A stretch of 64,000 nt of DNA from Halocaridina rubra (taxonomy: Eukaryota > Arthropoda > Malacostraca > Decapoda > Atyidae). This document shows positions 1-11,404 of this stretch, in pieces (within the stretch, counting starts at the first letter, position 1; each line of letters starts with the position of its first letter). The stretch covers positions 1 through 64,000 of the forward strand of contig JAXCGZ010009856.1 in the NCBI GenBank assembly GCA_037179515.1, in the 5' to 3' direction. The position numbers and the translations under genes were made by a program. The notes below the pieces were generated by a model. It did not search any database. It was not told the origin of the DNA and saw only the letters and a list, made by a program, of their open reading frames with translations.

Positions 1-10
1 CCTTACCCAT

Positions 11-283
11 GGCTTCATTTTAGCATTTAATTCAATTCCCAGTCTCATTCGGGCCATGAAATAATCTAATAAGCACATTACATATGTGAAAACATGAATC
101 ATTTCTTACCCCGACCGGGACTCGAACCTAGGACTTGTGATTACTAAGTCAAGGCACTACCACTACACCACAGAAGGTTAAAAGGAATCCAGCCTTATAA
201 CTTATATCTGCTATTCTTAGGAATGAACGCATTCTAACTGAATGCCACTATGTTCATATTACAGATTCCCCAACCTCACTCGC
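11..283 (-). repeat. First complete monomer in the window
   Basis: This 273-bp copy follows ten bases (ccttacccat) belonging to the end of the previous monomer. Those ten bases match a distinctive 'aagccttacccatgg' junction variant seen again at 20102, 26669, 31314, 50981, 56441 and 62724. Diagnostic changes are 'cccagtctc', 'aatctaataag', 'catttcttacc' and 'gacttgtgatt'. Confidence 0.95.
107..177 (-). pseudogene. tRNA-like segment of the first monomer
   Basis: The 71-nt length, A box and B box are all intact. The D stem has G-T-G-C in place of G-C-G-C because the CpG of 'ggcgctacc' is changed to CA ('ggcactacc'); the pair remains possible as G:U. The hairpin arm reads GACTTG rather than GACTTA, costing one pair in the displaced anticodon stem. 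Confidence 0.8.
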
Positions 284-2010
284 GGCTTCATTTTAGCATT
301 TAATTCAATTCCCAATCTCATTCGGGCCATAAAATAATCTGCTAAGCACATTACATATGTGAAAACATGAATCATTTTTTACCCCGACTGGGACTCGAAC
401 CTAGGACTTAAGATAACTAAGTCAAGGCGCTACCACTACACCACAGAGGGTTAAAAGGAATCCAACCTTGTAGCTTATATCTGCTATACTTAGGAATAAC
501 AGCATTCTAATTGAATGCCACTGTGCTCATATTACAGATTCCCCAACCTCACTCGTGGCTTTATTTTAGCATTTAATTCAATTCCAATCTCATTCGAGCT
601 ATAAAATAATCTATTAAGCACATTTCATATGTGAAAACATGAATCATTTTTTACCCCTACCGGGACTCGATCCTAGTACTTATGATTACTAAGTCAAGGC
701 GCTACCACTACACCACAGAAGGTTAAAAGGAATCCAACCTTATAGCTTATATATGCTATACTTAGGAATGAACGCATTCTAACTGAATGCCACTATGTTC
801 ATATTACAGATTTCCCAACCTCACTCGTGGCTTCATTTTAGCATTTAATTCAATTCCCAATCTCATTCGGGCCATGAAATAATCTATTAAGCACATTACA
901 TAAGTGAAAACATGAATCATATTTTACCCCGACGGGGACTCGAACCTAGGACTTGTGATTACTAAGTCAAGGCACTACCACTACACCATAGAAGGTTAAA
1001 AGGAATCCAACCTTATAGCTTATATCTGTTATACTTAGGAATGAATGCATTCTAACTAAATGCCACTATAATCATAATACAGATTCCCCAACCTCACTCG
1101 TGGCTTCATTTTAGCATTTAAGTCAATTCCCAAGCTCATTCGGGCCATGAAATAATCTATTAAGCAAATTACATATGTGAAAACATGAAATATTTTTTAC
1201 ACCGACCGGGACTCGAACCTAGGATTTATGATTACTAAGTCAAGGCACTACCACTACACCACAGAAGCTTAAAATTAATCCAACCTTATAATTTATATCT
1301 GCTATACTTAGGAATGGACGCATTCTAACTGAATGCCACTATAATGCTCATATTACAGATTCCCCAACCTCACTCGTGGCTTCATTTTAGCATTTAATTC
1401 AATTCCCAATCTCATTCGGGCCATGAAATAATCTATTAAGCACATTACATATGTGAAAACATGAATCATTTTTCACCCCGACCGGGACTCGAACCTAGAA
1501 CTTATGATTACTAAGTCAAGGCACTACCACTACACCACAGAAGCTTAAAAGGAATCCAACCTTATAGCTTATATCTGCTATACTTAGGAAGAAACGCATT
1601 CTAACTGAATGCCACTATGTTCATATTACAAATTCCCCAACCTCACTCATGGCATCATTTTAGCATTTAATTCAATTCCAAATCTCATTCGGGCCATGAA
1701 ATAATCTGTTAAGCACATTACATATGTGAAAACATGAATCATTTTTTACTTCGACCGGGACTCGAACCTAGGACTTATGATTACTAAGTCAAGGCGCTAC
1801 CACTACACCACAGAAGGTTAAAAGGAATCCAACCTTATAGCTTATATCTGCTATACTTAGGAATGAACGCATTCTAACTGAATGCCACTATGTTCATATT
1901 ACAGATTCCCCAACCTCACTCATGGCTTCATTTTAGCATTTAATTCAATTCCCAATCTCATTCGGACCATGAAATAATCTATTAAGCACATTACATATGT
2001 GAAAACATGA
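278..2010. repeat. Higher-order block, first copy of the ~25-monomer pair
   Basis: An ordered series of marked monomers runs as follows: 'cgcggc', then 'ctttatt' with 'catttcat', 'cataagtg' with 'catagaagg', 'atttaagtc' with 'caaattac', 'tcacc' with 'tagaactt', 'ggaagaaacg', 'catggcatc' with 'ttacttcg', and 'cggaccatg'. The same order reappears from 7112, offset 6834-6835 bp. The two copies are clearly diverged. Confidence 0.8.
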
Positions 2011-3657
2011 ATCATATTTTACCCCGACCGGGACTCGAACCTAGGACTTATGATTACTAAGTCAAGGCGCTAACACTACACCTTAGAAGGTTAAAAGGAA
2101 TCCAACCTTATAGCTTTTATCTGCTATACTTAGGAATGACCGCATTCTAACTGAATGCCACTATGTTCATATTACAGATTCCCCAACCTCACTCGTGGCT
2201 TCATTTTAGCATTTAATTCAATTCCCAATCTCATTCAGGCCATGAAATAATCTAATAAGCACATTACATATATGAAAACATGAATCGTTTTTAACCCTGA
2301 CAGGGACTCGAACCTAGGACTTATGATTGCTAAGTCAAGGCGCTACCACTACACCAGAGAAGGTTAAAAGGAATCCAACCTTATAACTTATATCTGCTAT
2401 ACTTAGGAATGAACGCATTCTAACTGAATGCCACTATGTTCATATTACAGATTCCCCAACCTCATTCGTGTCTTCATTTTAGCATATAATTCAATTCCCA
2501 ATCTCATTCGGTCCATGAAGTAATCTATTAAGTACATTACATATGTGAAAACATGAATCATTTTTTACCCCGACCGGGACTCGAACCTACGACTTATGAT
2601 TACTAAGTCAAGGCGCTACCACTACACCACAGAAGGTTAAAAGGAATCAAACATTATAGCTAATATCTGCTATACTTAGGAATGAACGCATTCTAACTGA
2701 AGGCCACTATGTTCATATTACAGATTCCCCAACCTCACTCGTGGCTTCATTTTAGCATTTAATTCAATTCCCAATCTCATTCGGGCCATGAAATAATCTA
2801 TTAAGCACAATACATATGTGAAAACATGAATCATTTTTTACTCCGACCGGAACTCGAACCTAGGACTTATGATTACTAAGTCAAGGCGCTACCACTACAC
2901 CACAGAAGGTTAAAAGGAATCCAACCTGATAGCTTATATCTGCTATACTTAGGAATGAACGCATTCTAACTGAATGCCACTATGTTCATATTACAGATTC
3001 CCCAACCTCACTCGTGGCTTCATTTTAGCATTTAATTCAATTCCCATTCTCATTCGGGCCATGAAATAATCTATTAAGCACATTACATATGTGAAAACAT
3101 GAATCATTTTTTACCCCGACCGGGTCTCGAAACTAGGACTTATGATTACTAAGTCAAGGCGCTACCACTACACCACAGAAGGTTAAAAGGAATCCAACCT
3201 TATAGCTTATATCTGCTATACTTAGGAATGAACGCATTCAAACTGAATGCCACTATGTTCATATTACAGATACCCCAACCTCACTCGTGGCTTCATTTTA
3301 GCATTTAATTCAATTCCCAATCTCATTCGGGCCATGAAATAATCTATTAAGCACATTACATATATGAAAACATGAATTGTTTTTTACCCCGACCGGGACT
3401 CGAATCTAGGACTTATGATTACTAAGTCAAGGCGCTACCACTACACCACAGAAGGTTAAAAGGAATCCAACCTAAAAGCTTACATCTGCTATACTTAGGA
3501 ATGAACGCATTCTAACTGAATGCCACTATGTTCATATTACAGATTCCCCAAACTAACTCGTGGCTTCATTTTAGCATTTAATTCAATTCCCAATCTCATT
3601 CGGGCCATGAAATAATCTATTAAGCACATTACATATGTGAAAACATGAATCATTTTT

Positions 3658-3728
3658 TACCAAAACCGATAGTCAAACCTAGGGCTTACGATTACTAAGT
3701 CAAGGCGCTACCACTACACCACAGAAGG
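3658..3728 (-). pseudogene. tRNA-like segment with destroyed B box
   Basis: The A box is intact, but the plus-strand B-box region reads 'gatagtcaaacc', so the minus strand has GGTTTGACTATC instead of GGTTCGAGTCC. The 3' acceptor half also carries the CAAAACC variant. This copy should not recruit TFIIIC through its B box and shows that individual monomers decay freely. Confidence 0.8.
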
Positions 3729-6700
3729 TTAAAAGGAATCCAACCTTGTAGCTTATATCTGCTATACTTAGGAATGAATGCATTCTAACTGAATGCCACT
3801 ATGTTCATATTACAGATTCCCCAACCTCACTCGTGGCTTCATTTTAGCATTTAATTCAATTCCCAATCTCATTCGATCCATGAAATAATCTATTAAGCAC
3901 ATTACATATATGAAAACATGAATCATTTTTTACCCCAACCGGACTCGAACCTAGGACTTATGATTACTAAGCCAAGGCGCTACCACTAAACCACAGAAGG
4001 TTAAAAGGAATCCAACCTTATAGCTTATATCTGCTATACTTAGGAATGAACGCATTCTAACTGAATGCCACTATGTTCATATTACAGATTCCCCAACATC
4101 ACTCGTGGCTTCATTTTAGCATTTAATTCAATTCCCAATCTCATTCGGGCCATGAAATAATCTATTAAGCACATTACATATGTGAAAACATGAATCATTT
4201 CTTACCCTGACCGGGACTAGAACCTAGTACTTATGATTACTAAGTCAAGGCGCTACCACTACACCACAGAAGCTTAAAAGGAATCCAACCTTATAGCTTA
4301 TATCTGCTATACTTAGGAATGAACGCATTCAAACTGAATGCCACTATGTTCATATTACAGATGCCCCAACCTCACTCGTGGCTTCATTTTAGCATTTAAT
4401 TCAATTCCCAATCTCATGCGGGCCATGAAATAATCTATAAAGCACATTACATATGTGAAAACATGTATCATTTTTCACCCCGACCGGGACTCGAACCTAG
4501 GACTTATGATTACTAAGTCAAGGCACTACCACTACACCACAGAAGCTTAAAAGGAATCCAACCTTATAGCTTATATCTGCTATACTTAGGAATGAACGCA
4601 TTCTAACTGAATGCCACTATAATGTTCATATTACAGATTCCCCAACCTCATTCGTGGCTTCATTTTAGCATTTAATTCAATTCCCAATCTCATTCGGGCC
4701 ATGAAATGATCTATTAAGCACAATACATATGTGAAAACATGAATCATTTCTTACCCCGACCGGGACTCGAACCTAGGACTTATGATTACTAAGTCAAGGC
4801 GCTACCACTACACCACAGAAGGTTAAAAGGAATCCAACCTTATAGCTTATATCTGCTATACTTAGGAATGAATGCATTCTAACTGAATGCCACTATGTTC
4901 ATATTACAGATTCCCCAACCTCACTCGTGGTTTCATTTTAGCATTTAATTCAATTCCCAATCTCATTCGGGCCATGAAATAATCTATTAAGCACATTACA
5001 TATGTGAAAACATGAATCATTTTTTACCCCGACCGTGACTCGAACCTAGGACTTATGATTACTAAGTGAAGGCGCTACCACTACACCACAGAAGGTTAAA
5101 AGGAATCCAACATTATAGCTTGTATCTGCTATACTTAGGAATGAACGCATTCTAACTGAATACCACTATGTTGATATTACAGATTCCCCAACCTCACTCG
5201 TGGCTTCATTTTAGCATTTAATTCAATTCCCAATCTCATTCGGGCCATGAAATAATCTATTAAGCACAGTACATATGTGAAAACATGAATCATTTTTTAC
5301 CCCAACCGGGACTCGAATCTAGGACTTATGATTACTAAGTCAAGGCACTACCACTACACCACAGAAGGTTAAAAGGAATCCAACCTTATAGCTTATATCT
5401 GCTATACTTAGGAATGAACGCATTCTAACTGAATGCCACAATAATGTTCATATTAGAGATTCCTCAACCTCACTCGTGGCTTCATTTTAGCATTTAATTC
5501 AATTCCCAATCTCATTCGGGCCATGAAATAATCTATTAAGCACATTACATATATAGAAACATGAATCGTTTTTTACCCCGACTGGTACTCGAACCTAGGA
5601 CTTATGATTACTAAGTCAAGGCGCTACCACCACACCACAGAAGGTTAAAAGGAATCCAACCTTATAGCTTATATCTGCTATACTTAGGAATGAATGCATT
5701 CTAACTGAATGCCACTATGTTCATATTACAGATTCCCCAACCTCACTCGTGGTTTCATTTTAGCATTTAATTCAATTCCCAATCTCATTCGGGCCATGAA
5801 ATAATCTATTAAGCACATTACATATGTGAAAACATGAATCATTTTTTACCCCGACCAGGACTCGAACCTAGGACTTATGATTACTAAGTCAAGGCGCTAC
5901 CACTACACCACAGAAGGTTAAAAGGAATTCAACATTATAGCTTGTATCTGCTATACTTAGGAATGAAAGCATTCTAACTGAATACCACTATGTTGATATT
6001 ACAGATTCCCCAACCTCACTCGTGGCTTCATTTTAGCATTTAATTCAATTCCCAATCTCATTCGGGCAATGAAATAATCTATTAAGCACAGTACATATGT
6101 GAAAACATGAATCATTTTTTACCCCGACCGGGACTCGTACCTAGAACTTATGATTACTAAGTCAAGGCGCTACCACTACACCACAGAAGGTTAAAAGGAA
6201 TCCAACCTTATAGCTTATATCTGCTATACTTAGGAATGAACGCATTCTAACTGAATGCCACATTAATGTTCATATTAGAGATTCTTCAACTTCACTCTTG
6301 GCTTCATTTTAGCATTTAATTCAATTCCCAATCTCATTCGGGCCATGAAATAATCTATTAAGCACATTACATATATTGAAACATGAATCGTTCTTTACCC
6401 CGACCGGGACTCGAACCTAGGACTTATGATTACTAAGTCAAGGCGCTACCACCACACTACAGAAGGTTAAAAGGAATCCAACCTTATAGCTTACATCTGC
6501 TATACTTAGGAATGAACGCATTCTAACTGAATGCCACTTTGTTCATATTACAGATTCCCCAAACTAACTCGTGGCTTCATTTTAGCATTTAATTCAATTC
6601 CCAATCTCATTCGGGCCATGAAATAATCTATTATGCACATTACATATGTGAAAACATGAATCATATTTTACCCCAACCGGGACTCGAACCTAGGGCTTAT

Positions 6701-7111
6701 GATTACTAAGTCAAGGTGCTACCACTACACCACAGAAGGTTAAAAGGAATCCAACCTAAAAGCTTATATCTGCTATACTTAGGAATGAACGCATTCTAAC
6801 TGAATGCCACTATGTTCATATTACAGATTCCCCAACCTCACTCGTGGCTTCATTTTAGCATTTAATTCCATTCCCAATCTCATTCGGGCCATGAAATAAT
6901 CTATTAAGCACATTACATATGTGAAAACATGAATCATTTTTTACCCCAACCGGGACTCGAACCTAGGGCTTATGATTACTAAGTCAAGGCGCTACCACTG
7001 CACCACAGAAGGTTAAAAGGAATCCAACCTTATAGCTTATATCTGCTATACTTAGGAATGAACGCATTCTAACTGAATGCCACTATGTTCATATTACAGA
7101 TTCCCCAACCT

Positions 7112-8845
7112 CACTCGCGGCTTCATTTTAGCATTTAATTCAATTCCCATTCTCATTCGGGCCATAAAATAATCTGTTAAGCACATTACATATGTGAAAA
7201 CATGAATCATTTTTTACCCCGACTGGGACTCGAACCTAGGACTTATGATTACTAAGTCAAGGCGCTACCACAACACAACAAAAGGTTAAAAGGAATCCAA
7301 CCTTGTAGCTTATATCTGCTATACTTAGGAATAACCGCATTCTAATTGAATGCCACTGTGTTCATATTACAGATTCCCCAACCTCACTCGTGGCTTTATT
7401 TTAGCATTTAATTCAATTCCAATCTCATTCGAGCCATAAAATAATCTATTAAGCACATTTCATATGTGAAAACATGAATCATTTTTTACCCCGACCGGGA
7501 CTCGAACCTAGGACTTATGATTACTAAGTCAAGGCGCTACCACTACACCACAGAAGGTTAAAAGGAATCCAACCTTATAGCTTATATATGCTATACTTAG
7601 GAATGAACGCATTCTAACTGAATGCCACTATGTTCATATTACAGATTTCCCAACCTCACTCGTGGCTTCATTTTAGCATTTAATTCAATTCCCAATCTCA
7701 TTCGGGCCATGAAATAATCTATTAAGCACATTACATAAGTGAAAACATGAATCATATTTTACCCCGACGGGGACTCGAACCTAGGACTTGTGATTACTAA
7801 TTCAAGGCGCTACCACTACACCATAGAAGGTTAAAAGGAATCCAACCTTATAGCTTATATCTGTTATACTTAGGAATGAATGCATTCTAACTAAATGCCA
7901 CTATGTTCATAATACAGATTCCCCAACCTCACTCGTGGCTTCATTTTAGCATTTAAGTCAATTCCCAATCTCATTCGGTCCATGAAATAATCTATTAAGC
8001 AAATTATATATGTGAAAACATGAAATATTTTTTTCACCGACTGGGACTCGAACCTAGGATTTATGATTACTAAGTCAAGGCACTACCACTACACCACAGA
8101 AGCTTAAAAGGAATCCAACCTTATAATTTATATCTGCTATACTTAGGAATGAACGCATTCCAACTGAATGCCACTATAATGTTCATATTACAGATTCCCC
8201 AACCTCACTCGTGGCTTCATTTTAGCATTTAATTCAATTCCCAATCTCATTCAGGCCATGAAATAATCTTTTAAGCACATTACATATGTGAAAACATGAA
8301 TCATTTTTCACCCCGACCGGGACTCGAACCTAGAACTTATGATTACTAAGTCAAGGCACTACCACTACACCACAGAAGCTTAAAAGGAATCCAACCTTAT
8401 AGCTTATATCTGCTATACTTAGGAAGAAACGCATTCTAACTGAATGCCACTATGTTCATATTACAGATTCCCCAACCTCACTCATGGCATCATTTTAGCA
8501 TTTAATTCAATTCCCAATCTCATTCGGGCCATGAAATAATCTATTAAGCACATTACATATGTGAAAACATGAATCATTTTTTACTTCGACCGGGACTCGA
8601 ACCTAGGACTTATGATTACTAAGTCAAGGCGCTACCACTACACCACAGAAGGTTAAAAGGAATCCAACCTTATAGCTTATATCTGCTATACTTAGGAATG
8701 AACGCATTCTAACTGAATGCCACTATGTTCATATTACAGATTCCCCAACCTCACTCGTGGCTTCATTTTAGCATTTAATTCAATTCCCAATCTTCTTCGG
8801 ACCATGAAATAATCTATTAAGCACATTACATATGTGAAAACATGA
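7112..8845. repeat. Higher-order block, second copy of the ~25-monomer pair
   Basis: The marker order is the same as in 278-2010. The 'cgcggc' marker lies exactly 6834 bp after its partner. Beyond about 8.8 kb the offset grows by one monomer: the 'aaccctgacaggg' marker at 9392 pairs with 2285, 7107 bp away, showing gain or loss of one whole unit. Confidence 0.8.
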
Positions 8846-8854
8846 ATTATTTTT

Positions 8855-8924
8855 TACCCCGACCGGGACTCAACCTAGGACTTATGATTACAAAGTGAAG
8901 GCGCTACCACTACACCACAGAAGG
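8855..8924 (-). pseudogene. tRNA-like segment with one-base T-loop deletion
   Basis: The plus strand reads 'gggactcaacctagg', one base short of 'gggactcgaacctagg'. The minus-strand B box becomes GGTTGAGTCC and loses the CpG. The segment is 70 nt instead of 71. The same copy also has 'tacaaagtgaagg' in the anticodon-arm region, which breaks the hairpin. Confidence 0.8.
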
Positions 8925-11287
8925 TTAAAAGGAATCCAACCTTATAGCTTATATCTGCTATACTTAGGAATGAACGCATTCTAACTGAATGCCACTATGT
9001 TCATATTACAGATTCCCCAACCTCACTCGTGGCTTCATTTTAGCATTTAATTCAATTCCCAATCTCATTCGGGCCATGAAATAATCTATTAAGCACATTA
9101 CATATGTGAAAACATGAATCATATTTTACCCCAACCGGGACTCGAACCTAGGACTTATGATTACTAAGTCAGGGCGCTAACACTACACCACAGAAGGTTA
9201 AAAGGAATCCAACCTTATAGCTTATATCTGCTATACTTAGGAATGAACGCATTCTAACTGAATGCCACTATGTTCATATTACAGATTCCCCAACCTCACT
9301 CGTGGCTTCATTTTAGCATTTAATTCAATTCCCAATCTCATTCGGGCCATGAAATAATCTAATAAGCACATTACATATATGAAAACATGAATCGTTTTTA
9401 ACCCTGACAGGGACTCGAACCTAGGACTTATGATTACTAAGTCAAGGCGCTACCACTACACCACAGAAGGTTAAAAGGAATCCAACCTTATAACTTATAT
9501 CTGCTATACTTAGGAATGAACGCATTCTAACTGAATGCCACTATGTTCATATTACAGATTCCCCAACCTCATTCGTGGCTTCATTTTAGCATTTAATTCA
9601 ATTCCCAATCTCATTCGGTCCATGAAGTAATCTATTAAGTACATTACATATGTGAAAACATGATTCATTTTTTACCCCGACCGGGACTCGAACCTAGGAC
9701 TTATGATTACTAAGTCAAGGCGCTACCACTACACCACAGAAGGTTAAAAGGAATCAAACATTATAGCTTATATCTGCTATACTTAGGAATGAACGCATTC
9801 TAACTGAATGCCACTATGTTCATATTACAGATTCCCCAACCTCACTCGTGGCTTCATTTTAGCATTTAATTCAATTCCCAATCTCATTCGGGCCATGAAA
9901 TAATCTATTAAGCACATTACATAAGTGAAAACATGAATCATTTTTTACCCCGACCGGGACTCGAACCTAGGACTTATGATTACTAAGTCAAGGCACTACC
10001 ACTATACCACATAATGTTAGAAGGAATCCAACCTTATAGCTTATATCTGCTATACTTTGGAATGAACGCATTCTAACTGAATGCCACTGTGTTCATATTA
10101 CAGATTCCCCAACCTCACTCGTGGCTTCATTTTAGCATTTAATTCAATTCCCAATCTCATTCGGGCCATGAAATAATCTATTAAGCACATTACATATGTG
10201 AAAACATGAATAATTTTTTACCCCGACCGGGACTCAAACCTAAGACTTATGATTACTAAGTCAAGGCGCTACCACTACACCACAGAAGGTTAAAATGAAT
10301 CCAACCTTATAGCTTATATCTGCTATACTTAGGAATGAACGCATCCTAACTGAATGCCACTATGTTAATATTACAGATACCCCAACCTCACTCGTGGCTT
10401 CTTTTTAGCATTTAATTCAATTCCCAATCTCATTTGGGCCATGAAATAATCTATTAAGCACATTACATATGTGAAAACATGAATCATTTTTTACCCCGAC
10501 CGGGACTCGAACCTAGGACTTATGATTACTAAGTCAAAGCACTACCACTACACCACAGAAGGTTAAAAGGAATCCAACCTTATAGCTTATATCTGCTATA
10601 CTTAGGAATGAATGCATTCTAACTGATGGCCACTATGTTCATATTACAGATTCCCCAACCTCACTCGTGGCTTCATTTTAGCATTTAATTCAATTCCCAA
10701 TCTCATTCGGGCCATGAAATAATCTATTAAGCACAATACATATGTGAAAACATGAATCATTTTTTACCCCGACCTGGTACTCGAACCTAAGACTTATGAT
10801 TACTAAGTCAAGGCGCTACCACTACACCACAGAAGGTTAAAAGGAATCCAACCTTATAGCTTATATCTGTTATACTTAGGAATGAATGCATTCTAACTGA
10901 ATGCCACTATGTTCATATTACAGATTCCCCAGCCTCACTCATGGCTTCATTTTAGCTTTTAAGTCAATTCCCAATCTCATTCGTTCCATGAAATAATCTA
11001 TTAAGCAAATTACATATGTGAAAACATGAAATATTTTTTACACCGACCGGGACTCGAAGCTAGGACTTATGATTACTACGTCAATGCACTACCACTACAC
11101 CACAGAAGCTTAAAAGAAATCCAACCTTATAACTTATATCTGCTATACTTAGGAATGAACGCATTCTAACTGAATGCCACTATAATGTTCATATTACAGA
11201 TTTCCCAACCTCACTCGTGGCTTCATTTTAGCATTTAATTCAATTCCCAATCTCATTCGGGTCATGAAATAATCTATTAAGCACATT

Positions 11288-11295
11288 ACATATGT
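11288..11295. repeat. ACATATGT palindrome in the monomer body
   Basis: This perfect 8-bp palindrome is present in most monomers. Variants 'acatatat', 'acataagt' and 'actaatat' mark subfamilies. No specific binding protein can be named from the sequence. Confidence 0.7.
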
Positions 11296-11296
11296 G

Positions 11297-11300
11297 AAAA
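11297..11300 (-). terminator. TTTT tract, candidate Pol III terminator
   Basis: The first run of four T on the minus strand after the tRNA-like segment lies 15 nt past its last base. A transcript from position 1 of the tRNA-like part to the end of this tract would be 89 nt. The matching 'gaaaac' on the plus strand is kept in nearly all monomers. Four T is the minimal eukaryotic Pol III terminator, so read-through is possible. Confidence 0.5.
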
Positions 11301-11325
11301 CATGAATCATTTTTTACCCCGACCG

Positions 11326-11336
11326 GGACTCGAACC
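11326..11336 (-). promoter_or_regulatory. Pol III B box (GGTTCGAGTCC)
   Basis: The minus-strand GGTTCGAGTCC matches the B-box core GWTCRANNC, the main TFIIIC contact in tRNA and SINE promoters. It lies 31 bp downstream of the A box, within the usual tRNA spacing. The plus-strand form 'ggactcgaacc' is the most constant part of the monomer across the window. It is lost or altered in scattered copies, for example near 3671, 8866, 10231 and 54376. Confidence 0.85.
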
Positions 11337-11339
11337 TAG

Positions 11340-11358
11340 GACTTATGATTACTAAGTC
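11340..11358. repeat. Perfect hairpin at the displaced anticodon arm
   Basis: GACTTATGATTACTAAGTC contains the inverted repeat GACTTA/TAAGTC (6 bp, 7-nt loop). It recurs in most monomers and is the strongest short stem in the unit. Subfamily changes such as 'gacttg', 'gaatta' and 'gggctta' weaken one arm. Confidence 0.85.
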
Positions 11359-11367
11359 AAGGCGCTA

Positions 11368-11378
11368 CCACTACACCA
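11368..11378 (-). promoter_or_regulatory. Pol III A box (TGGTGTAGTGG)
   Basis: The minus-strand sequence TGGTGTAGTGG fits the type 2 internal promoter A-box consensus TRGYNNARNNG at every position. The plus strand shows it as 'ccactacacca'. The motif recurs in most monomers. Occasional damaged copies occur, for example around 5628, 6449 and 19444 ('ccaccacacca'), 7271 ('ccacaacacaa') and 46225 ('cctctacacca'). Function is inferred from the motif only. Confidence 0.82.
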
Positions 11379-11381
11379 CAG

Positions 11382-11404
11382 AAGGTTAAAAGGAATCCAA
11401 CCTT
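11382..11404. repeat. Second hairpin AAGGTT/AACCTT
   Basis: AAGGTT, an 11-nt loop (AAAAGGAATCC) and AACCTT form a perfect 6-bp stem. It lies immediately upstream of, and partly overlaps, the 5' end of the tRNA-like segment on the minus strand. A common subfamily has AAGCTT in the first arm, which replaces one G:C with a C-C mismatch. Another has 'aacctaaaag', which shortens the second arm. Confidence 0.7.

Larger units (their letters stand above)
11315..11385 (-). pseudogene. tRNA-like segment (type specimen of the ~234 copies)
   Basis: Read on the minus strand this 71-nt segment has tRNA architecture. Positions 1-7 (CCTTCTG) face 64-70 (TCGGGGT), with 5 of 7 positions able to pair, three as G:U. 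T8 and G9 lead into the D stem GTGT/GCGC, which pairs fully with two G:U. The T arm is CTAGG / TTCGAGT / CCCGG with one A-C mismatch, and A71 stands as the discriminator. The anticodon region is abnormal. A perfect 6-bp stem GACTTA/TAAGTC with 7-nt loop GTAATCA begins about 3 nt later than in a real tRNA and leaves no variable loop. The loop has the invariant U33 but a C where position 37 should be a purine. No CCA is encoded, as usual in eukaryotes. I read it as a tRNA-derived relic, like the head of a tRNA-class SINE, rather than a functional tRNA gene. Confidence 0.85.

Noticed and set aside
11240..11275. CENP-B box (TTCG....A..CGGG) at 'attcgggccatgaaat'
   Set aside because: The first half TTCGnnnnA fits but the required CGGG is absent; 'attcg' plus A at the right place is expected by chance.
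11288..11295. ACATATGT as a specific transcription-factor operator
   Set aside because: A short AT-rich palindrome is too common to assign, and several subfamilies lack it.
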